Origin: Nymphaea colorata
Lineage: Eukaryota > Streptophyta > Magnoliopsida > Nymphaeales > Nymphaeaceae
DNA length: 64,000 nucleotides
Assembly (NCBI RefSeq): GCF_008831285.2
Contig: NC_045139.1
Location: 29,801,206 to 29,865,205, forward strand
Reading direction: 5' to 3'
Position 1 is the first letter of the stretch; each line of letters starts with the position of its first letter. Made by a program: the position numbers and the translations under genes. Under the pieces are notes generated by a model, which saw nothing but the letters and a program-made list of their open reading frames with translations, did no database searches and was not told the origin of the DNA. This document shows positions 36,612 through 47,999 of this stretch, piece after piece.

Positions 36612-37168
36612 TCAACAATTATAGAAGCAAGCACATCTGTATTTGTCTCCACTTCCATTGGGCTCACACACGCCATTCCCATTGTACTGCTCCAAGCATT
36701 GCTGCCTGCAGCTAGAGAGGTCGCAGCTGTCCGGGCTCAGCACCTCCAGGCATCGACCCGCTTCCGCTCCAGGAACCATCTTCGCTACTGCAAAAAATTC
36801 ATATATATAACATAATTAATTATTATTTCTCCGAAAAAAAAGGTTTTTCCAAATATTTTTTAAATTAAAGCAATAAAATCTTCATAGAATGTGCATCAGC
36901 TTCTTTGAGCTTAGACCAACTAGTGGGTGCAGCCGGGAATGCTAACCCACACAACTAAGACCTAACTGGGTGTGCTGCCCAAGTACATTTTTCACGTCGG
37001 GTTCTAAGATCACCCAGGTTCCGAAACAGTCCCGGTGCACCTCAAGAATACTTTTCAAGTAATTCAAACTTTTTTAAACAACAACTCGACAGAAAATCCT
37101 CAAAAATTACCAAATGAGAAGGCGAGGAGGGAGAGGAGCACGACGGCGAGAGCACGGAGATTCTTCAT
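36612..37168 (-). CDS. Defensin-like (DEFL) secreted cysteine-rich peptide
   Basis: Two exons on the minus strand: 37168-37111 and 36787-36612 (stop included), joined by a 323-bp GT/AG intron in phase 1; 77 residues. Exon 1 encodes a hydrophobic signal peptide (MKNLRALAVVLLSLLAFSF), and the mature part begins around residue 29. Eight cysteines sit at 32, 41, 46, 50, 60, 71, 73 and 77, giving the spacing C-x8-C-x4-C-x3-C-x9-C-x10-C-x-C-x3-C. The CxxxC and CxC pairs are the signature of the cysteine-stabilised alpha-beta fold. The single intron splitting signal from mature peptide is typical of plant DEFL genes. Such peptides are secreted and serve in defence or in cell-cell and reproductive signalling; which applies here cannot be said. 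A decayed relative lies 1.7 kb away on the other strand. Confidence 0.87.
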
Positions 37169-37632
37169 CCTTGTGCACCAACTAGTGTCTCAAGGCTCAA
37201 ACCAACTGTGTGCATTGCCATGGATGAAGGGAAGCGCTCATATAGGAGATGAAGATGGACATGCCAGCCAATACTTGCACAAAAATATGGAAGTATGTAA
37301 GGAAAGAACATCTTTAGCGACACAAGATATCAGCAAAACTTGCCTTTTGAGAGGTAGCAAATCACTTCTTTCCTCATTGATTGGAAGAGCTCAATTTTTG
37401 GCCTCTGCTGCCCCATGGATGAATCAGATTCTCACTCATCTGAGCCAAGATGAGACCTGGGTCCCAGTTGGGTCCATCTCTTAATGCAGTCCAGACTTGT
37501 GTTGATAATCAGAAGTACAGGTTCATTCTATCTAGGCTTAACTGAACAAGACCAGACAAGATAAAGAACACAAACCAAATTGGTACCCACCTTGCCATTA
37601 AAGACCTAGCCATTCCTCATGTACCAAACACA

Positions 37633-37760
37633 CAGTTGCAGAGCCAGTGTGGGCAACTGCCCACATGAGCCCAATCAAACCGCATATTTGTATGTTGATA
37701 TTCATACTTATTTTCTCATTTTTTTGCATATCGTTGTCCCTAGGACCTGTTGTATGTTGA
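37633..37760. mobile_element. GCGGAGCC-type MITE relic
   Basis: Core GTGTGGGCAACTGCCCACAT (37648-37667) preceded by GTTGCAGAGCCA. The opposite end is not recognisable, so the right limit is a guess. Confidence 0.45.
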
Positions 37761-37964
37761 CATTTACCCACATCACTAGTGGGGTAAATGTCATGTCAAA
37801 TGCCAAAGCCTAATTGTGTCGATGACATATCACCTTACAAAGACATTATGTGGGGCAATTTTTCTTTTTTCTTGGTTTCAGGCACCTTCCCGTCCGGTAA
37901 GACCTAATTTGCTTAGATTATATCAAGGGAGACACATAGTAGGTATTTAAGTTTCGATCGCTTC

Positions 37965-38036
37965 ATTCAACTGGACAGTAGAAATGCAATCCTCAATATA
38001 ATTCAACTCGACAGTAGAAATGCAATCCTCAATATA
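37965..38036. repeat. Two-copy tandem repeat, period 36
   Basis: A 36-base unit, ATTCAACTSGACAGTAGAAA and onward, occurs twice with one difference. Confidence 0.9.
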
Positions 38037-38074
38037 AAGCCCCACAGCCGAAACGAGAATGTATCTAGGGGCCA

Positions 38075-38330
38075 GTGGTTGAGTCAGAATTTTTTGGTTA
38101 TGGGACACTGTTATAAAAATTTTCATTTTTGAAGGGCACAACATATATAAATAAATAAATAATTATAAAAAATTTATGTAAAAATAAATAAAAATTTTGT
38201 TGCTGGCGTGGGCAAGTGCCCATGCCAATTTGTATGTAGTTTTGCTAATGCCAGGGCTGAGTCATATGTGAGCTTGTGTGGGCAGTTGCCGTATAGTCCC
38301 ACAATTTTAGTTGTTTATCTGTTGGTTATG
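38075..38330. mobile_element. Two overlapping GCGGAGCC-type MITE relics
   Basis: Two cores of the family occur close together: GCGTGGGCAAGTGCCCATGC (38206-38225) and GTGTGGGCAGTTGCC (38276-38290). Surrounding GAGTCAGAATTTTTTGG and GGGCTGAGTCA words look like decayed ends. Limits are approximate. Confidence 0.4.
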
Positions 38331-38859
38331 TTTGTATACAAACCATTGCTGAAGTTTTTGCTTATGGTGTTCTCCAATCATATGTTGAGTGAAAATTTTC
38401 ATATGCTGCTCCTTGAATCCATGAAACTTCGGCTGCCTCGAATTCCAAACCCCAAAGATTTGTGAATGAAGTTTCTCCATATTAGTGCATGCATGGTGAA
38501 GTTGCCTAGCTAGAAGGTTTTCTATTTTTCTGTGGCTTGTCACTGACATGATACGATGGCTGCCAAACCTGCAACGTCACACAAACTCTGAGGTGGAGGT
38601 CGACGTGCTCGCCGACTCGAGAAGACGGCGAAGATTTTTCCAATTGCGGTTGAGATGGACATTCAATTCCATCCTTAGCAAACCGGCCAAGGCGTGAATG
38701 CTGAAAGATAAAGATTCTCTCTCCCCGAAAGGCAAGCATGGAAAAATGCATCTCCAGATATTTTTTCTCTTTTATTCTTGCCCGCCTTCAATTCCCCAAT
38801 CTTGCATAATCAATTCGGTGGTTTTTGGGATTTGAGTACAGTACAGAATTAGAAGAAGA

Positions 38860-39385
38860 ATGAAGCATTTCCGACCTCTCGGCTTTCTGCTCCTCGCCCT
38901 CTTCCTCATCTTCAACAGTAATTCCCATGACCTCCCATAATAAGAGTTGGACAATCAGTGATTTCCTGCTTTCACTTCATATTCTATGAGCTTCATTAAA
39001 TTAGTTCATGTAACGTCCCGACCCACTCTCACACTAAGCTCGGCCCTTGTTTATTTATTCAACAAATTAAAATATGAGGGCAATGTGCAACGGAGGCGGG
39101 TTCCAGGAGCGAAAGCAAAGCAGTGTATGGTGGCGTTGAACCAGAGCAGCTGCAACCTCTCAAGCTGCAGGCAGTAGTGCCTGCAGAAGTACAACGGCAA
39201 TGGGGTGTGTCAGTCCAATGCAACAAACTAAAATATGAGGGCAATGTGCAGCGGAGGAGGCGGTTCCAGGAGCGGAAGCAAAGCGGTGCATGGCGGCGCT
39301 GAACCAGAGCAGCTGCTGCAGAAGTACCACATTAATGGGGCGTGTCAGTCCAATGCAACAGCCACAAGAAAGAGAAACGCCCACA
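38860..39385 (+). pseudogene. Decayed defensin-like gene with duplicated second exon
   Basis: Exon 1 (38860-38917) encodes a signal peptide (MKHFRPLGFLLLALFLIFN) and, at 58 bases with a phase-1 GTAATT donor, exactly matches the exon 1 structure of the intact gene at 37168. Exon 2 exists twice in tandem with period 161. In copy A (from about 39091) the acceptor homologous to GCAG reads GCAA, and a CAG codon has become TAG after SSCNLSSCRQ, although CLQKYNGNGVCQSN follows in the same frame. Copy B (from 39251) keeps the GCAG acceptor and reads VPGAEAKRCMAALNQSSC in phase, but a 28-base deletion then shifts the frame. Neither copy can make the eight-cysteine peptide. Confidence 0.8.
39062..39363 (+). 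repeat. Tandem duplication, period 161, of the DEFL second exon
   Basis: Two consecutive copies begin with TAAAATATGAGGGCAATGTGC (anchor positions 39080 and 39241) and extend to CAGTCCAATGCAACA. Copy B carries a 28-base internal deletion, so it is shorter. Confidence 0.88.
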
Positions 39386-42300
39386 AGAATCGAACAGGAA
39401 ACATGCTTAGCACATGATATATACAGTGTTGAGATCAATGAATCTAAAGCTATCAAACACACCCTAAGAATCTCCCATTTAAACATATAGGGATGTTGCA
39501 TATTAAGTAACTGCAATTTATGAGTGCAATTCCCAATGTCTTTGTTTTTTCGATGCAAAGGCTGCTGGGGAGAAATGGCTCCCATCCTATTATTAAAACT
39601 TGTAGGAGATGTGAGGTTGAATTTGTTGTGGGGCACCACCATTCTATCAATAATTAATCCACAAGTTGCTAGTTATAATGAGTAGCTAAAGAGCCTGATG
39701 AGATCACATCTTTAACTGGGAAGCCGGAGAAAAGATTATCTCCAAACCTTGGGATTTAAAAAGCATGAACGCAGATTCTTATAGTAATTTAAGTAATTTA
39801 AAATCCCAAGATCTTAAATCACCTCAGATCTCAAATCCACAAACACGGCTTTAGTTGATTGGACGATGTGTCTGATGACAAGCTCTACGTACTAACCCGT
39901 AAGGCTGAGGGCACGTGACTGCGCTTTTAGTAAGACATGGAGACATATTAACTTTTAAAAAACGGCTACTTTTAACTTTTATTAAAATGCTTGTTGTTGC
40001 CCAACTTTATTAACACCTTTCAAAGATATATTTTAGAGTTAGAGCTACAGGTCGAGGGAGGATTGAGCAGCAAAATAAAGAGGGTACCACTTTATTAAAG
40101 CTTTCTTTTTCCTTCCACAATGTTAAAGTGGAAGATAATTTTAATATAACTTTTATCAAAAGGTACTAATCACCTTATAGAAATATTCTATTGGCCTTAT
40201 TGACGGGACCTATCACTAAGATTTAACATAGTCAATTTAATGGGATCTTTCTTAATCAAAGCCGGACTTGAATTCATATTCAAACTTAAACGTTTGAAAC
40301 TCAATCTGAATTTGGCAACATAAAAATCCCGCTTTCACCTAAAATCAAATCAAACTTAAAGTACCTGAAACGTATATGACTAAGGTTGTATTCGATCGAG
40401 CGGAGTTAAGCTCGAGCTTGGTCACTCAAACTCGAGCAGGTCAACTCAAGCGCCAATCGATAGACTGAGTCCCAACTCGAGCTCAACTCATTTAAGCTCG
40501 TTTAGCATCTCTCTATTTAACTTGATCCTTTTGTTACTTTTAAATTTAGAATTTGTATTTAAAAAAAAAAAAAAGATATCCTAGGTTAAACAAATTTTCA
40601 AATACCTTAACCATATATCAAATTCTAGTTCAAGGAATTGCTTCACTAGATTCATCTAACAAATGTGATATCACTAATTAATGAGAACTTATCAAACAAT
40701 TTACATCACCAATCCAATTGCTAAGTTGCTAGTTCTTAGGATCAGTTTATTAACCTTTGCTTTTTTCATAGAACAATTTACAAGTGGTTAAAACAAAAAA
40801 AAAAAAAACAGCTACGCGTTATGGCGCTTAAAATAAAACATTATTTTCTGAAAATTTCCTTTGTTGACCTTTAAGCGCTTAGCCGATGAGGATAAAAGAG
40901 CATTTAATGACAACAACATGAACATTTTTTTTCCATTTTATATTCATTTAATCTGAGCCGTCGATGCGCCTGTCACGTGCCCGTACGCTGTCTCGTGGAT
41001 TGAGAGCCACTTATATTCCCGTTGGATCGTGAGCTTCATTAATACGAATCGGGATCGCATCCCACGCATCCTCCGCTCCGAAAATCAATGTTATAAAAAC
41101 CCTTTTCAGAACAAAGAGGAGGGAAAGTTTGGTTTTTTGTTTAAAACAAAATTTGCAAAATGCAGCTTCATGTTCAGACTATTTGCGCCTTCCCACCCTT
41201 TTTTATAAGGAATTCCTAAATCCCACAGCTCCTTGAATGAGACAAAGACACTAGAAGATTCGGATCCATTTTGATTGGTGATTGACACTATTATGTCAAC
41301 TCCTTTGAATCTTATTATATAGAGTTGTACATATATAATACATAGAAACCTACCTATAGGAATGGAGCAGGGATTAAACCATATCCATACAGACTTGTTT
41401 GTGAACAAAGGCAAGCTCATGTTGAGGTTCTTTTTTTCAGCTTCAAGAGCCAGCATTTATTATCAGCCAGAATTAAACTGATTTTCTTTTTTTATATCCC
41501 TTTTTTTATTGCTAAAATAAAAGGTTAAATTTGAAAATAAAAGAATCCACACAAAGGCTAACTTTTGGTAGCCTAACTGGTATGTCAATTTCTTTAGTTT
41601 GACCTTAAAATATCTCAAAAAGTATAAGGGCGCGTTTGGATGCTTGCCCAAAATGGAGTTTTGCCTCTAAATTGTTGTTTTTGGCTTGTTTGGGTGGGAC
41701 TGAAAATGACATTTTCAGAAAACCAGGTTTTTTGAAAACACTGTTTTCATATGTGAGTAATAAAACTGCCCCCTCCCATGTTATCCTGCTCTTCCAAACA
41801 TAAAAACCATGTCTCCCAAAACTCAGTAAAAAAAAAAGTTAGGTTATATAATTTTTATAAGTCAGGTTTTATCGACAATCTTTCTTTCAAGGTGTCATCC
41901 AAACTCTATCTAGGTCAAAGATATCAATGCATTTTTGCAATCATTCATGGGTGTTCTTATATTTTAACCTATATTAATTTTGTAAAAACTACTCCAACAG
42001 GTTGATTGAAAATGTATTGTTTTTAAGTAGTTTCATGATTGGGCCAATTTTTACTATAAAGATAGTTGCTGGTTCAATTCTCATCGACATCAACCCCTTA
42101 CATTGCATGTGCCCAATAAACATAGGTTTCGAGGTTTTATGGTGGTAAAGTTTCTCGACTCGACCTTTGGGTTGAGTTTGATAGGTAAGATCTGATGCTG
42201 CATAAAATGGTGTGTTTTGGAAGATGAACCGAAAACTTTAATTGCATTTTAAAAACCATGAATTTAAGATCGGATGGATGAAAATGAAAACATCTATGAA

Positions 42301-42690
42301 TCTAAAATCTCACATAACTACTGCAGTGAATCAAACACAGCAACCTTGTTTCTATATTGGCCAATTGGATTCAAATTGTATGCCTTGAAGAAAAACTAAA
42401 CTGGTCCACACCACTATAAATTTCCAAACTCAACTCACGAGTGAGAGGGAGGCGCCAAAGCGATCACAGGGAACGTCATATCGACGCTTTTGGAATTTAG
42501 TATGTTCACAGAAAGATAGAACCAGAAGAGAGAGAGAGGAATTACTATTGATTCAGTATTCGCTTCACTGTGAGTGGAGAGTAAAGACTGACATGACAAA
42601 GGGGATGATGGGGAAGAAGGGAAGCGCCACCGAATTTTACGCTCTCCTTTCGCTCCTCCTACTATTAATTTAATTCGCCACTCTCCCTCG
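39386..42690. other. Gene-free interval upstream of the MYB gene
   Basis: Holds a CTCGA-type fragment (about 40395-40530), poly-A runs, a GGGCGCGTTTGGATG word at 41630 typical of the ends of plant MITEs, and AT-rich DNA. Short open frames (for example 41106-41456 minus) show no family features. Confidence 0.5.
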
Positions 42691-44057
42691 GATTCCTCCC
42701 ATCTCGCTTTGAACTCCAAAAACCCGCGCTCTCTCCCCCTCCTCACATTCTCTCTCTCTCTCTCTCCCTCTCTTTTATCTCTGACGTCTGACGAAGGAGC
42801 AGCAACCTCCGGGCGACACCTGATCTCCACCTGTTTCTCATCCGATAGAAGAAAAGACAGGTACGGAATTCTCCCTTCAAACTTCGAAAATTTTGCTCCC
42901 TTGGATTTGCCCTGCCGATTCGTCGCTCGGGGGCGCAGGTCCGGCTTCGATCTGGCTGGGATCTGCAGTGCCTCGCTGCGGGAGGACGAGGAGAGGCCGG
43001 ATGATGGCGGCGTATGAGTTTGTATCCCCCAGGTTGGGGGAAGACATCGGTCTGAGTTGTGAGAGTGTTGAATTTAGCTCGGATGAGGGCCGGAAGTGTA
43101 GAGTTTGGAGATCATCGGAATTGCATGCACCCTTTTCTGTGGTATTTAGCTGGGGCTGGTGACGGTTACGGGTTATTTCGAGTATTCTTTGGTGGAATAA
43201 TTGCCGGTTGTGCCAAGAGTTCCCGTATTGTTTAGAATTTAGCTCCAAAATTTACAATCTCCGGACCGCAATTCGAAAGGATATTGAAACAGGGGAGTAT
43301 TTGAGCTCGGCAGATATTTCTGCACTGAATTCCGGAAGAGATAGAAGAAAAAGGGGAGGAAGGGAACGGTAGGTAGGTTGCGTGGTGTACAATTCGAAGA
43401 AAGCATCAGGTAGGAAAACTGATTTATTCCTCATTCCTTTTATTTTTTTTCGTTGGGAGGGGGAGCGGCGGGGAGGGAACTCTTTCGATTTATGATTGCC
43501 GCCTTGGTTTCTTCAGAACAATCTAAAGAAAATTTCAGTGGATTGCAAATTTTTGTTTTCTTTTTTTTCTCCTTGTATATCGTGAGTAAAATAGTTGCGG
43601 GTTCGTGCTATGGAGGTTGTTCTAGCTGTTTGTTGTTCTAACGGCAGGTTGGTTGGACCCCGTGAGAATCTTTCTCTTCCATATGCGGGAGAATGATTTT
43701 CAAGAGGTCACCATGTCCCCCAGTTCAACAGTTAATGTTGCTCTGAGAAATTGAATCAAGTCTCGTTCACTGTCAGACTCCAAATATCATGAAAATTACG
43801 ATAAGAGTCCGCTTCTCGGGTGAAGCTTGCAATACGAAAGCAAATGTGCCCTAAGATGCACCTCAGATTTTTCTAGTATTGGAGATATCTTTTTCTCTGT
43901 TTCTGAAATAACTTGGAATTCGAATTATTAACAATGCAAGGCAGGACTAGAAAAATTTCCGGATACGAAGTGTCATTAATGATATAACTGTCATGTTGTT
44001 AATAGCCTGGATGGAGCCAATGAATGAACCCAAGACGCTGGAGAGGACAGAATACTG
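42691..44057 (+). promoter_or_regulatory. Probable 5' leader and leader intron of the MYB gene
   Basis: A CT-rich stretch (42740-42780) and GC-rich DNA precede the first coding exon. A donor AAGACAG|GTACGG at 42861 and an acceptor TTAATAG ending at 44005 would join two non-coding exon parts just upstream of the start codon at 44058. The pairing is inferred from borders only; other donors in the region are possible. Confidence 0.35.
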
Positions 44058-46886
44058 ATGCGGGTGATGGGTTCCTACGACAGCTGTAAAATTAGAACCA
44101 TGCACAAAAGCAGACACATCGTTACATGGACTCCAGAGGTGAGCTTGTTAATTAGATCTATGTTCTTCATGTATGATGAAGTTGACTATTTGAGTTGTGT
44201 TTCTTTTTATTTTTTATATATCCTGTTCATCTTTCAAACTGTAAAGCAAATTCATTCACAGGAAGATGAAATTCTGCGGGAACAGATCAGAATACGTGGA
44301 ACTGAAAGGTTGATTACATTTGCCACCACTTGGAACTTCTCCTCTGCAGTTTCTTGTAAGCTATGCTAATTTCACGTTCACGAAAGCAATGTTTTTATGT
44401 TTGCAGCTGGAAGGACATTGCGGCAAATTTCAGGAATAAGACAAGCAGGCAATGCAGAAGACGGTAACTACTTGATTCAATAGAATCACGTTATTTACCT
44501 TTAGCTCTTTCTTGAATATGTGTATGTGATTGCAGGTGGTATGCATATTTAACTTCAGATTGTAAAAAGGGTGGATGGTCCGAAGAAGAAGACAGGCTTT
44601 TGTGTGAGGTAAGAACTTGGTCTCTGTTGAACTTTATAGCCATTTAGTGCTGGAATTTCTGAAGTTGCCGGAATTTTTTCAAAGCCAGAGCTAGTTAAAT
44701 TTACATTATTGGCTCGTAATTATTTACTGCAAGCTTGGCATTTAATCTCAAGATCCTGTTTAGGAGTTTAGAACTCTTTCTATTTACAGATAACACCAGA
44801 TATTTATTATAATCCCAGTTTCTGTTTTAATTTTTTTATCAGGTTCTCAGTCTTTTAACTAGCATATTCTATTTATAGGACTGTAGAACAAGGAAGCACT
44901 TCTGTAGTTAGGTGCATAGATAATCTGATTGTGGAATTTCTATTACTGCAGGCACAGAAAATGTATGGGAACAAGTGGACAGAGATAGCAAAAGTGGTTT
45001 CAGGCAGGTAACCAGCGTAAATCCTACCATAGCGGGGCTGTTTCCCACTATCTGTTTCCATGAAGTTCGACGCAGACTGATTCTCACATTGCCATGGAAA
45101 TGGTGTTCTTTTGCGTATGCAGGACAGACAATGCTGTAAAAAATCGATTCACCACACTCTGCAAAAAAAGAGCTAAATATGAAACTTCCATAAAGGAGAA
45201 CCAGGGCATTCTTATCAATTCAAACCACGGTCCATTCATGCTTCCGAACCAACAAGGTGCTGCATACGAATCTTATACAACACTGCCACTTGACAGAATC
45301 AGGTACCATCAGTTTTGCAGTACTGAAACTGCAAAAAGTAAATAAGAAGAAATTAGTATGAAGTTACTCCAAGGCTTACTTGTCGTGTGCAATAGGATCG
45401 TGGAGGAGATGTCTGCTTTGCATGGTTCACATAATGACACAAGAGGGAAATCAAAAGGAACTTTTGGATCTCAACATCAGAAGATGCAGAACATAAGGTC
45501 CCCCCTTGGTGCCCTGGACCTGAACAATCTGGGCAAGTTTCCAACCTTGAATATCAAAGAAATGGAAGGCCAACCACATAAAGGTACCTCTATTCACATT
45601 TTCTTTTTCATGCAAAAAATGGCAGTCCTGCCTTCCTTTGTTGATAAAAATCAAAAAATGGACTTCTGTCTCACTCTTCTGTTGTTTTCCATAGTTGCAA
45701 CTTCCAGTAAAGCCCAAGGGATTTTCCTTAGGAAGGATGACCCTAAAGTCACTGCTTTGATGCAACAAGCAGAACTATTAAGCTCCCTTGCAATAAAAGT
45801 TAATGCCGAGTGCTCAGAGAAAAGCCTTGAAGATGCATGGAAGGTGATGTTGACTTTATTCTTGCAATCAAAGCATTTTTCTTTATGCAGATGTGCAAAG
45901 TATGCACTTTGTTGTGGAGATGCTTATAAAAAAAATCTGCATACAGGAACTACAAGAGTTTCTGCAGCAAAATAAAGAAAATGGGAACCCCTATTGCAAG
46001 TTTGATGATATGGACTTACACTTTGAAGATTTCAAGGAATTAGTAGAAGACCTAAAGAATGGTAACTTACAATTGGACTCAGACTCGAGCAACCATCTGG
46101 AAAGTCAGATGCCTTGGAGGTGGATACGGATACTTATCTTGAAATAGCAAACAAAGATATGTTTACGTTCATGATAGACCTTTGTACTGACATCATCTCT
46201 TCTGTTTCCTTTGTAGTTTCAGGGAGTATGAAATGCACACAGATTCTCAAGTCAGCTCTGACTGCAGCATTGGGTCACACGTCTCTTATCCTGCACTGGA
46301 TGAACTAGAGCAGTATCAGACTTGTTCTCTAAATATCATTTGCCAGTCAAGTTGCAATCATCAGCAAGATGGTCAGGTTGGTGCTAATGAAAATGGGTGC
46401 TCAACGGAGGCCATTGAGATTGAAGGTAATCAACACACTAAAATTGCCCTTGAGCGCTTTTTTGTTTTGATTGTCCACCTTTCAGAAAGTTATAGAAATT
46501 TAAGTAAGCAAAATAGGTATGGATTTTTTATGTTTTGGTTTAAATTTTAAATAGTTTTCCCCCCATGCTCCATTTTATATAATTCATGAATTTATTATTC
46601 ATATTTTTTCATGACTAACCTCAGTAATATTTCTAGTAGTTCTGGCTGTGGCGATGAATCTCTCAGGCTAGAAGTTGTGGACTTAGTGCTAAAACTTTAA
46701 CTGCTTATTGATGTTAATGTTGAACTTCATACAGCCTCCTACATGTCATCTACTACAAAATTGAAGGGAGAGGCTTCCGTATCTTTAAATAGGGAGTTTT
46801 GTTCCCCTCTTCAAAGTATCCCATTCTTGCGCTCGTATGCTGATGGAATTCCAACTCCGGAGTTCTCAGCCAGTGTAAGAGCCTCC

Positions 46887-46925
<39 letters not shown>

Positions 46926-47110
46926 GCACACACTTGTACAATCCTAGATAACTAATGGGTCCTCTTTTCATGGTTTTTCAGGAAAGGAGATTCCTACTTA
47001 GAACGCTTGGGGTCACATCGCCATCACCAGCATCAAAAGCTCCATTGCTGCCACAGCCTTCTCAGAGGTCCACTCCTCCATGCCGAAGGGCACTCCTCCA
47101 TAATTTCTGA
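44058..47110 (+). CDS. FLP/MYB88: R2R3-type MYB factor, FOUR LIPS/MYB88 homologue
   Basis: Nuclear MYB factor. Twelve coding exons: 44058-44138, 44262-44308, 44407-44463, 44536-44608, 44952-45007, 45123-45302, 45396-45583, 45695-45843, 45947-46119, 46217-46425, 46735-46874, 46982-47110. All borders are GT/AG and all phases agree, giving 493 residues (Arabidopsis FLP is about 436). R2 has Trp24, Trp44 and Trp63; R3 has Trp76, Trp95 and Phe114, ending in SGRTDNAVKNRFTTLCKKRA. The introns inside the MYB repeats and the blocks KVTALMQQAELLSSLA and FLLRTLGV near the C-terminus are specific to the FLP/MYB88 lineage, not ordinary R2R3 MYBs. In Arabidopsis these proteins stop stomatal-lineage divisions and act in root gravitropism and reproduction; the same role here is inference. 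The start is the first ATG after an in-frame TGA. Exon 11 is followed by a (CT)n tract inside its intron. Confidence 0.95.
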
Positions 47111-47999
47111 GTCCCTTTCCGTTTCCTACCATCGTAATGGCCAGCAGCATCGTCCCTCTGGTGCTTATTTTAGACATCCCTATGTGCTCTCGTTGGGTGT
47201 CATCAGCTATTTCATTGGGTCTGGTTGGGTACTCGTATACGAAGAACCTACCCCACATCTCTTTATCGTGCTTCTTGTACATACCATATTATACAAAAAA
47301 TATATGGCGTCTCTCTTCGAGTGTATCAGTTTCTTTCATTCGTCGGCATTTCAGATGAGAAGGTGAAGACAATAACAGAGGATCAGCGGATAAAGTAAGG
47401 ATCTCTCTTTGTCTTGACGAGTTTTGCAGCTTATGTAAAATAGTAGTGAAAGGGAAGTCATTGATGTTGGTGCTGTTTTATGAGGCAAATGTGGCCCCTG
47501 CTTTCTATCAGAACTGTAATATGTGTGTATACATGTTTCTGTATCTTTGTCTCTGTGGTTAAGGAGAAGTGGCTTTATTTTGTTACCTAGCACATATTCT
47601 TGCGCATAATGCTAAAAAAGCATTACAGGTTTGATGGTAAAGAGCACACCGAAACATCATATTTCGTTGAAAGCACCATCTTATTATCCACGTAGGCGAG
47701 AGACCAGATTACTCAGCAAACCGGACCGAACAGAAGCGCTGAAGTCAGACCGGGGTGTGAGAACTTGGTAAAAATATATTGGCTCAAATCATTTTACTGG
47801 TCCTCAGATGGTGGGGAAATACTCAAAACTGAGTCAAGCGTTTCATCTGAATTTTTTAAAAAATGCAGCCCTTTGCAGTTACAGCAAAGCAAAGACCAGT
47901 AACAAAACTTTCACAACAGCAGGCAAGATTTAAAAAAAAAAAAAATACATATCATACATCAGATAGATACACAAATTCCAAACCAAGAATGTCCCTCAA
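47111..47999. other. Convergent 3' region between MYB and kinase genes
   Basis: 889 bases separate the two stop codons, and both 3' untranslated regions must lie in this span, so the transcripts may approach or overlap. No separate gene is seen. Confidence 0.6.

Noticed and set aside
37035-37484. 149-codon plus-strand frame
   Set aside because: It crosses the signal-peptide exon and intron of the defensin-like gene on the opposite strand; composition is not protein-like.
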